Part shown: positions 25,863 through 33,681 of the stretch, one piece after another
Numbering within the stretch: the stretch's first letter is position 1
How the letters are laid out: every line of letters starts with the position of its first letter
Assembly: GCA_022826805.1 (NCBI GenBank)
Contig: JAJDUH010000065.1
Coordinates: forward strand, 1 to 64,000
DNA length: 64,000 nt
Origin: Candidatus Poribacteria bacterium
GTDB lineage: Bacteria > Poribacteria > WGA-4E > WGA-3G
Reading direction: 5' to 3'
The notes under the pieces: generated by a model
What the model was told of the DNA's origin: nothing
Databases searched by the model: none
What the model saw: only the letters and a program-made list of their open reading frames with translations
Position numbers and translations under genes: made by a program

Positions 25863-26005
25863 ATATTCGCTAAGCGTAGAACGGACAATTTTTTCCCTGA
25901 CTTCGTTTTGGTTAATATTCGCAAGCCGCCGTTGTTGGCTTGGTGTCGGCATTTTTAAGTCTTAATACTGAAAACCTCAACAAATTAGCAAGGGAGTATT
26001 ATAAC

Positions 26006-26365
26006 ATGCATACGGATCTTTGTGTTATTCGATTGGGTGAAGGCGAGCGGATCGGCGATGCTCTTGGGAAAGTTTTGGATACCCCAGATATGACGACGAT
26101 TGGCACTTTCGCTGTTTCGAAAGAAAATCCGACTGAGCTTCACTTTCACGATTTTGATGAGTATTGGTATTTTACGGAAGGTACAACGACTGTAACGCTC
26201 CGAACAGCCGATGGGCAATCTCAATCCTATCGTATTGGTCCAGGAGATTTGGTTGTTACGCCTAAAAGCGTTGAGCACGGACATATTCCGGACGATGTCG
26301 TTAAAGGGGTACAGTGGGTGAGTGTGATTCCTCCAGATGCCCGTCGCGGGCATCTGCATCGGTGA
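26006..26365 (+). CDS. Small cupin-domain protein
   Basis: 119 residues from the ATG at 26006, which has AAGGGAG upstream; a GTG at 25940 is possible but lacks a site. The cupin motifs are ELHFHDFDEYWYFTEG (His, His and Glu-type ligands) and GDLVVTPKSVEHGH. The product could be a sugar isomerase, dioxygenase or binding protein. Located within the sugar operon. Confidence 0.75.
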   Translation: MHTDLCVIRLGEGERIGDALGKVLDTPDMTTIGTFAVSKENPTELHFHDFDEYWYFTEGTTTVTLRTADGQSQSYRIGPGDLVVTPKSVEHGHIPDDVVKGVQWVSVIPPDARRGHLHR

Positions 26366-26370
26366 GATGT

Positions 26371-26432
26371 TAATTGTCAGAACCAGGATTAGAGGATTTT
26401 CAAGATTATAGACTTTCTGGAATTGACAATTA
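26371..26432. repeat. Small element with 8-bp inverted ends
   Basis: TAATTGTC and GACAATTA bound a segment holding AGAACCAGGATTAGAGGATT. A similar sequence, TGAACCAGGATTTATAGGAT, follows the PhyH D stop at 62509-62552. Both begin within a few bases of a stop codon. Confidence 0.5.
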
Positions 26433-26501
26433 TCTTTTCTGGAATTACGGAACATTTTTTAAACTTCATCAGACCTTCTCTACCAGCGTTAGGGGGAACC
26501 T

Positions 26502-27404
26502 ATGTCAACACGAACACATCCATTACCACTACGACGATTAGGACGAACGGAGTTAGAGGTTACATGCCTCGGCATGGGAGGCGCGGGACTCGGCAGAGGT
26601 GATACTACCGACGACGAAGCAATTGAGGCGGTACACCGTGCCATTGACTTAGGGATAAACTATCTCGACACTGCGCCACTCTACGGCGAAAGCGAAAGAC
26701 GGGTAGGGCTTGCGCTCGCTGATGGTTGGCGTGAGAAGATTTATCTTGCCACGAAGATAGGGACACACCCGGAATGGCGCGGCGACTTCAGTGGAGCTGG
26801 GACGCGTCGCAGTGTTGAAAACAGCATGCGGCTGTTGGGGGCTGATTACCTTGATGTCTGCTTGGTGCATGACCCGGATAGTATGGACCCTGTTGTTGCA
26901 AAAGGCGGTGCGCTGGATGAACTCCAACGGATGCGCGAAGAAGGACTGATTAAGTTTATCGGACTTGGGGTTCGACAACACGAATTCCATAAAATTGCCA
27001 TCGAAACCGGTGTTGTTGATGTTATCCTAACGTACTTGGACTACACACTTCTGAGTCAAACTGCAAACGAGTGGTTGCTACCCTTTGCCGCTGAAAACGA
27101 CATCGGGATCATTAATGGGAGTCCTATCGCCATGGGATTGCTTTCTGGTGTTGAGCCAGATGTATCAGCCCAAAGGATGCATTTAGACACATCTGACGCC
27201 GAAAGGGCACATCGTCTCTGGCAGTGGGCGAGGGATAACAACTTGAGTCTGCTAAATCTTGCCATTCAATTCTGCTTCCGTCAACCGCGTATTGCGATGA
27301 GTCTAACGGGTTCTAAGAATGCGATGGAGGTCGATCAGAATTTTGCCGCTGCTACGACACCGGTACCCGATGATGTATGGGAACAGTTACAGACGCTCTT
27401 ATAG
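26502..27404 (+). CDS. Aldo/keto reductase
   Basis: 300 residues, an NAD(P)H-dependent (beta/alpha)8 enzyme. Catalytic tetrad candidates: Asp and Tyr in YLDTAPLYGES, Lys in LATKIG and His in CLVHDPD. The sequence resembles D-threo-aldose / L-galactose / L-fucose dehydrogenase branches, which would oxidise a free sugar to its lactone. A GGGG site precedes the ATG. Followed after 11 bases by an SDR, together suggesting stepwise sugar oxidation. Confidence 0.88.
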   Translation: MSTRTHPLPLRRLGRTELEVTCLGMGGAGLGRGDTTDDEAIEAVHRAIDLGINYLDTAPLYGESERRVGLALADGWREKIYLATKIGTHPEWRGDFSGAGTRRSVENSMRLLGADYLDVCLVHDPDSMDPVVAKGGALDELQRMREEGLIKFIGLGVRQHEFHKIAIETGVVDVILTYLDYTLLSQTANEWLLPFAAENDIGIINGSPIAMGLLSGVEPDVSAQRMHLDTSDAERAHRLWQWARDNNLSLLNLAIQFCFRQPRIAMSLTGSKNAMEVDQNFAAATTPVPDDVWEQLQTLL

Positions 27405-27415
27405 AAGGAGATCCG

Positions 27416-28165
27416 ATGAAATTTCAGGGAAGGGTTGCATTGGTAACCGGCGGGAGCCGCGGTATCGGAAAAGCGACGGCACTTAAACTTGCCGGTGAAG
27501 GTGCCACTGTCGCTGTTCACTATTCACGTTCAAGTGCCAAAGCTGAAGAAGTCTGTGAGCAGATTCGTGCTTTGGGCCAACAAGCGATACCGGTGCAAGC
27601 GGATATTGCCGATAGAGAAACCGTGAACAGGATGGTCACGGCGGTGACTGAAAAACTCGGCGCAATTGAATTGTTAGTGAACAACGCTGGGGATGTCGGT
27701 GATATGACGTTTGAAGCACTTACGCCTGAACACTGGGATCGGATTATTGCGATTAATCTGACGGGTCCCTTCAACGTGCTGTGGGCTGTTAAACAGGGAA
27801 TGATTTCGCAGCAGTTTGGACGCATCGTCAATGTTTCATCGATTGCTGCATTGGCAGTACGTCCGGATCAACTGCCTTATGCGGCGGCGAAAGCAGGGAT
27901 TATCTCTCTGACGAAATCGTGTTGCGGACCGCTTGCTCAGCACAATATACGGATTAATTCGGTTGCACCGGGTGCGATCGCTACGGATATGCTAAATGAA
28001 GTCTCGCCCGAAATGAAGGAGCAGCTTCGGTCCACGACCCCGCTCGGCAGGCTCGGTGAACCCGAAGAGATGGCAGGCGTAATAGCGTTCCTCTTGAGTG
28101 AAGAGTCGAGCTATATGACAGGTTCGACCGTCATCGCAAGCGGGGGACGTATTCTGATTCCGTAA
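27416..28165 (+). CDS. Short-chain dehydrogenase/reductase (FabG-like)
   Basis: 249 residues from the ATG at 27416 with GAAGGAG upstream. Cofactor loop GGSRGIGKA, then NNAG, catalytic Ser in VSSIAAL, and YAAAK. The closing motif ITGSTV/DGG is altered to MTGSTVIASGGR. Specificity cannot be told; context suggests a sugar-derived alcohol or acid rather than fatty acid synthesis. Last gene of the sugar operon. Confidence 0.9.
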   Translation: MKFQGRVALVTGGSRGIGKATALKLAGEGATVAVHYSRSSAKAEEVCEQIRALGQQAIPVQADIADRETVNRMVTAVTEKLGAIELLVNNAGDVGDMTFEALTPEHWDRIIAINLTGPFNVLWAVKQGMISQQFGRIVNVSSIAALAVRPDQLPYAAAKAGIISLTKSCCGPLAQHNIRINSVAPGAIATDMLNEVSPEMKEQLRSTTPLGRLGEPEEMAGVIAFLLSEESSYMTGSTVIASGGRILIP

Positions 28166-28325
28166 TGGGTGTCAGCAGTCAGCAATCAGCAGTCAGTATG
28201 CCGCTTTCTCTTCCCAATAAAAGTTGTTCTCGCCAGTGGTAGAGAGGTAATTGGTATTTATAGATAAACGGGCAATGAATACCCCTACTACAAACAGCAA
28301 AACTCCGATAACGATACAAATATCA
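28166..28325. repeat. Intergenic region with CAGTCAGCAAT-type short repeats
   Basis: Just after the SDR stop lies a run of near-heptamers (GTCAGCAGTCAGCAATCAGC). Similar degenerate runs occur at 33541-33598, 37064-37110 and 63241-63390. They are typical low-information intergenic filler with no coding frame. Confidence 0.5.
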
Positions 28326-29618
28326 CTATAATATTAGTTCAAGAACTGTGTCCCCGACTTCTAAGTCAAAGGCGATGAATGTCTGCTTGCCCTCACAGAG
28401 GAATGTATCTCTTTGGAAATCGCGCCGTGAGTGTACTTGGCGCAGATCCCATTCGTTGACTTGAACGTGTCGGATTGATTCGTCGATAGCCAGTGTGAAG
28501 TTTGCTGTCGGGAATTGCGTGGAGAGTTTAATTTCCCTCTTCCCAGTAACAGGTAGGGATTCCATTCGTTCTTCAATCACCACAATCTCGGTGAATTCGC
28601 GCGCCATCCAGTAATGCCCAATTTCTGAGTTTTTCATCCAGAGCGTTTTCGTGCCATCTGGATCGTAACTATTGAGCCGTGCCTTGACGGTCTTCAGTAC
28701 ATCGAATCCACTTTTTTCGCCATTGAAATAGAATCCGGGCCAATGCCCAACAAGGACGCAGGGAAGTTCCTTTTCGAGAATCGGTGGCAGACGACCACCC
28801 TGTAAATCTTCCGTGATAAACCGATCGGCATTCCCTAAATCGTATCCTGTCCAACCGCCGAACCAATCACCCGCACATGAAACGATGCTGGCAATCGCTA
28901 TACCTTTTTCTTTTTCAGCATACCAGATCGGGACATCTGGAAGTTCATCATGTTTGAGCCAAAGAAAATAGAAGGGGCGCGGATTGTTAGTAACCTCTTG
29001 TGAAGCAGTTAGCACTGCTTTCGCGTACGCCGCCTCTTGGCGTTTTCCGAATGCGCCAGGACTCGTTACGCCTTCACAGAGAATACCGACGTTATCAAGC
29101 ATTTCCATCGCTGTGATAATATAATCTGTCAGCTTGTTGTCAACAGGGGGATCCACCCATTCCACCTGTTCCCATTCTTCGGTGAGGGTAAATGTATCCA
29201 GATCGACGACAGCGGTGTGGGTAAGCATTTCCGGTGTCAAATCGAAGTTGGGCCAGATAATTTCCCTGTAGATTCGCAGCCATGCCTGATATTCGTGTAC
29301 CGGAAAATTGGAAAATCCTTCGTCAACGCGTCCGACACCAGCAGGATAGGGAATGAGGCTAAATTTTCCTTTTACACCGTTCTCCCAGCACCATTCTGCC
29401 CATTCATAAGCAAAATCAGCGGGGATTGTTGGCGGGATCTTTTTCAGCTGAGAGGCATTGCCTTCCCAGCGTTCGGGAGAAACGCCGGGTTGGTGTCGCG
29501 CTTTCCATGCGTGCCGCTGATGTATCCAGTAGTAGGTAAGATTAATTACCGGACACGAATCGTCAACAATAAGGGAGAGAGGAGTTCTCAATAGTGGGTT
29601 GCAGACAGTGACATTCAT
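28326..29618 (-). CDS. Conserved hypothetical, polysaccharide-deacetylase-like
   Basis: 430 residues from the ATG at 29618; a start at 29666 is possible. No signal peptide. The N-terminal segment LSLIVDDSCPVINLTYYW followed by DFAYEWAEWCWENGVKGKFSLIPYP resembles the opening of polysaccharide-deacetylase folds (Asp-Asp and a His/Phe-rich strand), but the usual H-x3-H metal pair is not obvious. The last ~100 residues are beta-rich. I cannot give a function. Located next to a glycerophosphodiesterase gene on the same strand. Confidence 0.5.
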   Translation of the reverse strand: MNVTVCNPLLRTPLSLIVDDSCPVINLTYYWIHQRHAWKARHQPGVSPERWEGNASQLKKIPPTIPADFAYEWAEWCWENGVKGKFSLIPYPAGVGRVDEGFSNFPVHEYQAWLRIYREIIWPNFDLTPEMLTHTAVVDLDTFTLTEEWEQVEWVDPPVDNKLTDYIITAMEMLDNVGILCEGVTSPGAFGKRQEAAYAKAVLTASQEVTNNPRPFYFLWLKHDELPDVPIWYAEKEKGIAIASIVSCAGDWFGGWTGYDLGNADRFITEDLQGGRLPPILEKELPCVLVGHWPGFYFNGEKSGFDVLKTVKARLNSYDPDGTKTLWMKNSEIGHYWMAREFTEIVVIEERMESLPVTGKREIKLSTQFPTANFTLAIDESIRHVQVNEWDLRQVHSRRDFQRDTFLCEGKQTFIAFDLEVGDTVLELIL

Positions 29619-29678
29619 AACTAACGTGAGTCCAATATAAGTTGAAGGGTTAGATTTCGCCAGCACGTCTGTTGAAGG

Positions 29679-30446
29679 TTAGATCGTTTGGAGGCAGCGT
29701 CTGATGTAAGGAACATCGTCTACCCACAAACCATCAATACCACCGGCTTTATGCGGAGAAGTTGCCCAAGCCACGTCTCTTGGTGTTTCAATGAATCCAG
29801 CTTCCACCACAATCCCGTTTGCCCGGAGGTGTTTGACCTGACGTGTGACAGTACGCGTGAGAGCGTTATAGAGTCCGAAGTGATTAATCCCGCTCCAGCC
29901 TAAGATAATGCGATCTGCCTCGATAGCGGTGGCCGCTTTGAGGAAGTTCGCCATTGGATTGATGAGTATTGCACTCGTTTGCAACCTCGGCTCCAAACGT
30001 TTAGCATCGACAAGCAGTTGCTTCCTGATGTAAAAAGTGAGGATGCTAACGAGATGAACGACTTCAAAGTGTCGGATCCGTTCTACAATGATCGGAAGTA
30101 TTTCTGGGGCATCTGCCTTTGGTTCAACAAAACACGGCATCTGATTCTCCCGTGCGAACCGGAGCGCGTCGTCAAGGTGTGCTACGGGTTCGTTGGAGGT
30201 CTCGACTGTCAGCTGCTGTACTTCTTTCCAAGCGAGTTGATTGAGCGGCGTTGGGCATCGGGTGGCTTTCTGAATATTACTTTTGTTGAAGCCGACATGA
30301 ATCAACACCGGCTGTTTGTCTTGGGTGAGACACACATCGCACTCATATCCGTCGGCACCATCTGCCAACGCCTGTTTAAAGGCGGCGAGGGTATTTTCCG
30401 GTGCGCGCCCCATGCCGCCACGATGTGCTAAGAGTTGAATTTTCAT
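29679..30446 (-). CDS. Glycerophosphodiester phosphodiesterase family protein
   Basis: 255 residues from the ATG at 30446 (MKIQLLAHRGG). The family motif LAHRGGMGRAPENTL gives His8, Arg9 and the Glu of PENT. The next metal and acid site normally reads E-x-D followed by D-G-x-x-V-x-x-H-D; here it is ECDVCLTQDKQPVLIHVG, so the final Asp is missing. The C-terminal WVDDVP is standard. It probably still binds a divalent metal; full activity on glycerophosphodiesters is less sure. Confidence 0.82.
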   Translation of the reverse strand: MKIQLLAHRGGMGRAPENTLAAFKQALADGADGYECDVCLTQDKQPVLIHVGFNKSNIQKATRCPTPLNQLAWKEVQQLTVETSNEPVAHLDDALRFARENQMPCFVEPKADAPEILPIIVERIRHFEVVHLVSILTFYIRKQLLVDAKRLEPRLQTSAILINPMANFLKAATAIEADRIILGWSGINHFGLYNALTRTVTRQVKHLRANGIVVEAGFIETPRDVAWATSPHKAGGIDGLWVDDVPYIRRCLQTI

Positions 30447-30456
30447 AATGCATTGC

Positions 30457-30900
30457 TCAACCACTTAAATCGTCAATTTTTGGTGGATACTTCCTCACAG
30501 CTCGCAACACCATTCTCAGATTCATCTGTTCAAGGCGATTCATATTTAACGCTTCGACCGTTGCTCTGCCAATTCGTGTTCGCCCGATGATAGATAGAAA
30601 GTCTTCACTCCACATAAAGTGGCGGTGCCATTTTTTCAGACGCGGGTTAAAGAGCGCGACACGCTGTCCGGTCTGTGGATCGCGAGCATATGTCTTAGCA
30701 TGTTTAGCGGAATTACACCATGGACAAGCCTATGCCAAATTATCTAATGTGTTTTCGCCGCCAATTTTTCGGGGGATGATGTGTTCACAGTGAAAAGAAG
30801 CACTAGCAAAATCGGCAGGTGCTTGACAGTATTCGCAGCATCTCTCGGCGCGCTCTCGTACATGGAAACGCAAGGAGCGAGAAATACGTTCAGAGGACAT
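30457..30900 (-). pseudogene. HNH endonuclease gene interrupted by an amber stop
   Basis: From ATG at 30900 to TGA at 30457 the frame encodes 147 residues with a zinc-type HNH core: CCEYCQ, then CEHIIPRKIGGENTLDNL, then ACPWCNSAKH, and the RVALFNPRLKKW tail. Codon 57 is TAG (30730-30732), exactly between the two HNH halves, where homologous proteins have an aliphatic or other residue (NLAxAC). A single base change could explain it. Its start overlaps the end of the upstream small gene by 11 bases, so it was the second gene of a two-gene unit. Confidence 0.75.
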
Positions 30901-31315
30901 CGTTCCCTGCCTTTAATCCAAATTCCGTGATAATTTCCTCTGCAGACTTTCCCCAGCGTTGTACTAAGATAGCGATTCCTTCAAGTCGTTTCGTGTTCAG
31001 AATTGTTAACCGCCGCACGAGCTCCTGATACTCCGGCAGCTCGTCATCGCTCAAGGTTTCATTATCAGACTTACGCCGTAACTGCCAATAACGCTTATTC
31101 TCTTTTTTAGGCAATAGTAAATTCGCCCGTATGGACGCTAACACCTCAGCATCTGAGGCATCAGGATCAACAGCTTCACCTATTGAAGCCTCTCGCTGTT
31201 GCTGCCATTCTGTCAACTTTCGAGTGAATTCATCTAATTCGACAGGTGATAACTGCTTAACACTATGGAGCAAATGTTCAACCCCTAGTTCTGTTGGATT
31301 CTCAATGCTTGCCAT
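30890..31315 (-). CDS. Small helical protein, HNH partner
   Basis: 141 residues from the ATG at 31315, preceded by AGGAGG. Helical and charged, no signal peptide: LDEFTRKLTEWQQQREA, then RANLLLPKKENKRYWQLRRKSDNETLS and LPEYQELVRRL. I do not recognise a named family, but a small protein of this type immediately before an HNH nuclease gene suggests a regulator or partner of it. The start overlaps no other gene. Confidence 0.65.
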   Translation of the reverse strand: MASIENPTELGVEHLLHSVKQLSPVELDEFTRKLTEWQQQREASIGEAVDPDASDAEVLASIRANLLLPKKENKRYWQLRRKSDNETLSDDELPEYQELVRRLTILNTKRLEGIAILVQRWGKSAEEIITEFGLKAGNDVL

Positions 31316-31371
31316 AATTATTCCTCCTAAGACTTTTGATGCATCTCGTCCGTGTGTCAACTTCCTTAGGA

Positions 31372-32097
31372 TCAACCCTTCTTATGCCACATCTGCTCAA
31401 AGTTATCTTGTGGTATGAACCCTAAGATACGTTTCGTTTTGACATTAGAGAACTGCTGATGTGGGAGATCAGCAAAGATGTTGAAGATCTCGCAGCGCGA
31501 TGGTAGTTCTTCAAGATCAATTTCTAAACCCAGTCGGAATGCTTCACCTGCGTCTCGCCAACTGACGGAAAACGGGTTGAGATCGGTGCCTGCTGCTGCG
31601 TCCTCGTGTTCACGAAAACTGAGAAATAGGTAGCAGAGGATATAGATATTGTAATGCTCAGTGAAGACTTTGCAGATTTCCTGTCCCAGTCCTTTCGTTA
31701 TTGGATAGAGTCCAGTGCTTGTATGGGGTGGGACCTCTGGGTTAATCTCGTAGTCGTAGGTGGTATAGTCGTCACCTTGGATGGTAAAATGGGGTCCGGT
31801 GTTGATAACACGACGAATCCCGTGTTCGACAGCGGCGCGCATTGCATTATAACACCCGCGGGTACTCACATCAAAAGCTAACTGTCGGTCGTGCCGGAGT
31901 ACGGAGCAGTTGAGGATCGCGTCCATTCCTTCAGCAGCGCGCATGACCTGATCTAATGAACCGACATCAACGTGCATGGATTCATGTTTTGTTTCGATTT
32001 CGTTAATGTCTGTGACGCGTAAGGTGTAGTAGGGTTCTAAGGCTTTGACGACATGCGGTCCGAGGTAGCCGTTACCACCTAAAATGAGAACTTTCAT
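31372..32097 (-). CDS. NAD-dependent epimerase/dehydratase
   Basis: 241 residues from the ATG at 32097 with GGGAG upstream. Rossmann motif ILGGNGYLGPHV at the N-terminus; catalytic Tyr-x3-Lys in YPITKGLG. Extended SDR fold acting on an NDP-sugar or related alcohol, with a shortened C-terminal half (usual length is ~300). Second gene of a pair with another epimerase. Confidence 0.82.
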   Translation of the reverse strand: MKVLILGGNGYLGPHVVKALEPYYTLRVTDINEIETKHESMHVDVGSLDQVMRAAEGMDAILNCSVLRHDRQLAFDVSTRGCYNAMRAAVEHGIRRVINTGPHFTIQGDDYTTYDYEINPEVPPHTSTGLYPITKGLGQEICKVFTEHYNIYILCYLFLSFREHEDAAAGTDLNPFSVSWRDAGEAFRLGLEIDLEELPSRCEIFNIFADLPHQQFSNVKTKRILGFIPQDNFEQMWHKKG

Positions 32098-32123
32098 TGG
32101 TATGTCTCCCTGAGAGAAGTATT

Positions 32124-32145
32124 GCGATTCGGAGATCGCTCCTAC
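32124..32145. repeat. Hairpin of the GTAGGAGCGA family
   Basis: GCGAT-tcggag-ATCGC then TCCTAC, overlapping the 3' end of the upstream epimerase gene. Related to 8136-8161 and 55245-55270 with different stems. Confidence 0.55.
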
Positions 32146-32852
32146 CGAAGTGATGGCACGAACTGTGGGTTGAACTCCAGATGTGATTTGGCTTTCCCGA
32201 TTGAGAAGCGGGATCCTGGGAACTCTGACTGAATGTGAAAGATTTGCCACGATACGGACGAATTGAGAGTGCAGTTAAAGGCGGCGACTGCATCGTTCAT
32301 CTCCAGCCACATGGAATCATATTCGGTGGTTGCAGCAGTTTCAGCGGTGACGAGATTGCCGAGACGGAGGCATGTTACGTTGATTTTCCCTTCGCGTGCG
32401 AATTCTCTACATGTGAATTCACCCAAGTGTTTTGAAAGCACAAAACTATCAATAGATGGACGAGGCCTCCAACTTTCAGTGACTGTCCAGTCTTCACCGT
32501 GTTGCTCAAAGAGACGAAGCGTGCTTGCGTAAATGACATGCTCCACGCCTTCCTCTGATGCTGCCATGAGTAGATTATAGGTGCAGCGCGTCTGATAGTC
32601 GATAGCGTAATTATCAGGTTGGTCCGCTCCAACGAGGAGATTGGGAGGTACCTCGGCGATGTGGATAATGGTATCAATGTCACGGACGAGTTGGTTGGTT
32701 GCCTCGTCGTGTCCCAGTTCGCTTTGTAGGAAATCCCCTACAATATTTTCGACAGGGTGCAACTCCGTTAAACGGAGCGTATGCGCTTCCGCTAATGCTC
32801 CAGCTACATTGCGTGCCAGTTCAGAACCAGCAGAGGTAATTAGGATATTCAT
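32142..32852 (-). CDS. NAD-dependent epimerase-like protein, probably catalytically altered
   Basis: 236 residues from the ATG at 32852 (MNILITSAGSELARNVAG). The glycine loop is loosened (ITSAGSELA) and the catalytic Tyr-x3-Lys reads DSFVLSKHLGE, so Phe replaces Tyr while Lys remains. It may bind NAD(H) or sugar without normal hydride chemistry. It lies 44 bases upstream of the other epimerase on the same strand. The longer frame to 32882 is only translated leader. Confidence 0.75.
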   Translation of the reverse strand: MNILITSAGSELARNVAGALAEAHTLRLTELHPVENIVGDFLQSELGHDEATNQLVRDIDTIIHIAEVPPNLLVGADQPDNYAIDYQTRCTYNLLMAASEEGVEHVIYASTLRLFEQHGEDWTVTESWRPRPSIDSFVLSKHLGEFTCREFAREGKINVTCLRLGNLVTAETAATTEYDSMWLEMNDAVAAFNCTLNSSVSWQIFHIQSEFPGSRFSIGKAKSHLEFNPQFVPSLR

Positions 32853-32905
32853 ATTTTTAACTATTGACCTCCTAGCTTTCACGTTTCACTCCGTTGTCGT
32901 GAAAC
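32853..32905 (-). promoter_or_regulatory. GACAACGGA leader element upstream of the epimerase
   Basis: On the minus strand: GTTTCAC-GACAACGGA-GTGAAAC hairpin, then AGGAGG, then TCAATAGTTAAAAAT abutting the ATG. Same loop and same 3' segment as the elements at 12455-12500 and 40051-40096, with a different stem. Confidence 0.55.
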
Positions 32906-33003
32906 TCGCGGGTATTTTAAGTGCAGATCATCTCTGTTTTTCAGACCCTTTTACTTGGTTTTCACCTGATATCATTAGAAATCGTAAATGAGACTTAAAT
33001 CAA

Positions 33004-33058
33004 GGTTTCGGACAACGGACAAAACCGCAACCGTCTGGAGTTAATAGCTTAAAAAATC
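33004..33058 (+). repeat. Plus-strand copy of the GACAACGGA element
   Basis: GGTTT-c-GGACAACGGAC-a-AAACC hairpin, followed by CTGGAGTTAATAGCTTAAAA. It has the loop, GGAG and TAA-rich tail of the leader elements but no start codon after it. Confidence 0.5.
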
Positions 33059-33063
33059 TGTTC

Positions 33064-33471
33064 TTATAAAACTTCTCGAATCTTTGCCGCTATGTTACCG
33101 ATCTCCTCCATGTTCCCTTCGCTGGGTCGCCACGGCAAGCGTAGCGGGTCTCCTTCCCAGCGTGGAATCAGATGGAGATGGAAATGGAATACAGTCTGAA
33201 ATCCTGCGGCTTCGTTTGACTGAAATAGGTTAAGCCCATCAGGGTTTAATGCTGCCTTTATGGCATTTGCGATCAGAATCGAGGCCTGCATAATTTTACT
33301 GCCTATTTCTGTGGGCATATCGAAGATATTTCTGTAGTGCCGCTTCGGTATGACAAGGGTATGCCCAGGATTTGCGGGGGCAATATCCATAAAAGCGAAG
33401 ACGTGTTCATCTTCGTAAACTGTGGCTGCTGGGATGTTACCAGCAATAATTTCACAAAAAATACAATCCAT
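33064..33471 (-). CDS. HIT-family nucleotide hydrolase (HinT-like)
   Basis: 135 residues, the full length of the family. CIFCEIIAG at the start and the histidine triad HFHLHLIPRW (His96, His98, His100). It hydrolyses nucleoside phosphoramidates or dinucleoside polyphosphates in the cytoplasm. The ATG is preceded by CACAACACA-type sequence without a strong ribosome site. Divergent from tgt. Confidence 0.92.
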   Translation of the reverse strand: MDCIFCEIIAGNIPAATVYEDEHVFAFMDIAPANPGHTLVIPKRHYRNIFDMPTEIGSKIMQASILIANAIKAALNPDGLNLFQSNEAAGFQTVFHFHLHLIPRWEGDPLRLPWRPSEGNMEEIGNIAAKIREVL

Positions 33472-33644
33472 TGTGTTGTGTCCTTAGGCTAAATCTTGTT
33501 AGATATTTTAGCAAATCTGGTGTAGAAAAGCAATAGCAAATGGTTGTTGGCAATGCGTAATTCGCTGTTAGCAATTCGCTATTCGCTATCTGCTAACTGT
33601 GAACCACTAATTCAGGATCATTCAGTTTTAGTGATTTTCATGGC

Positions 33645-33673
33645 TTGATTTTTGGCTCAGGTTGTGATAAAAT
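33645..33673 (+). promoter_or_regulatory. Promoter placing the tgt transcript start at its ATG
   Basis: TTGATT (33645-33650), 17-base spacer, TAAAAT (33668-33673). Only eight bases separate the -10 from the ATG at 33682, so the message would be leaderless or nearly so. Confidence 0.55.
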
Positions 33674-33681
33674 GCCCAAAT

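Noticed and set aside
30730..30732. TAG in the HNH gene as pyrrolysine recoding
   Set aside because: No pylT-like tRNA or pyl gene is seen, and the site is a structural position in HNH proteins. A simple nonsense mutation is enough.
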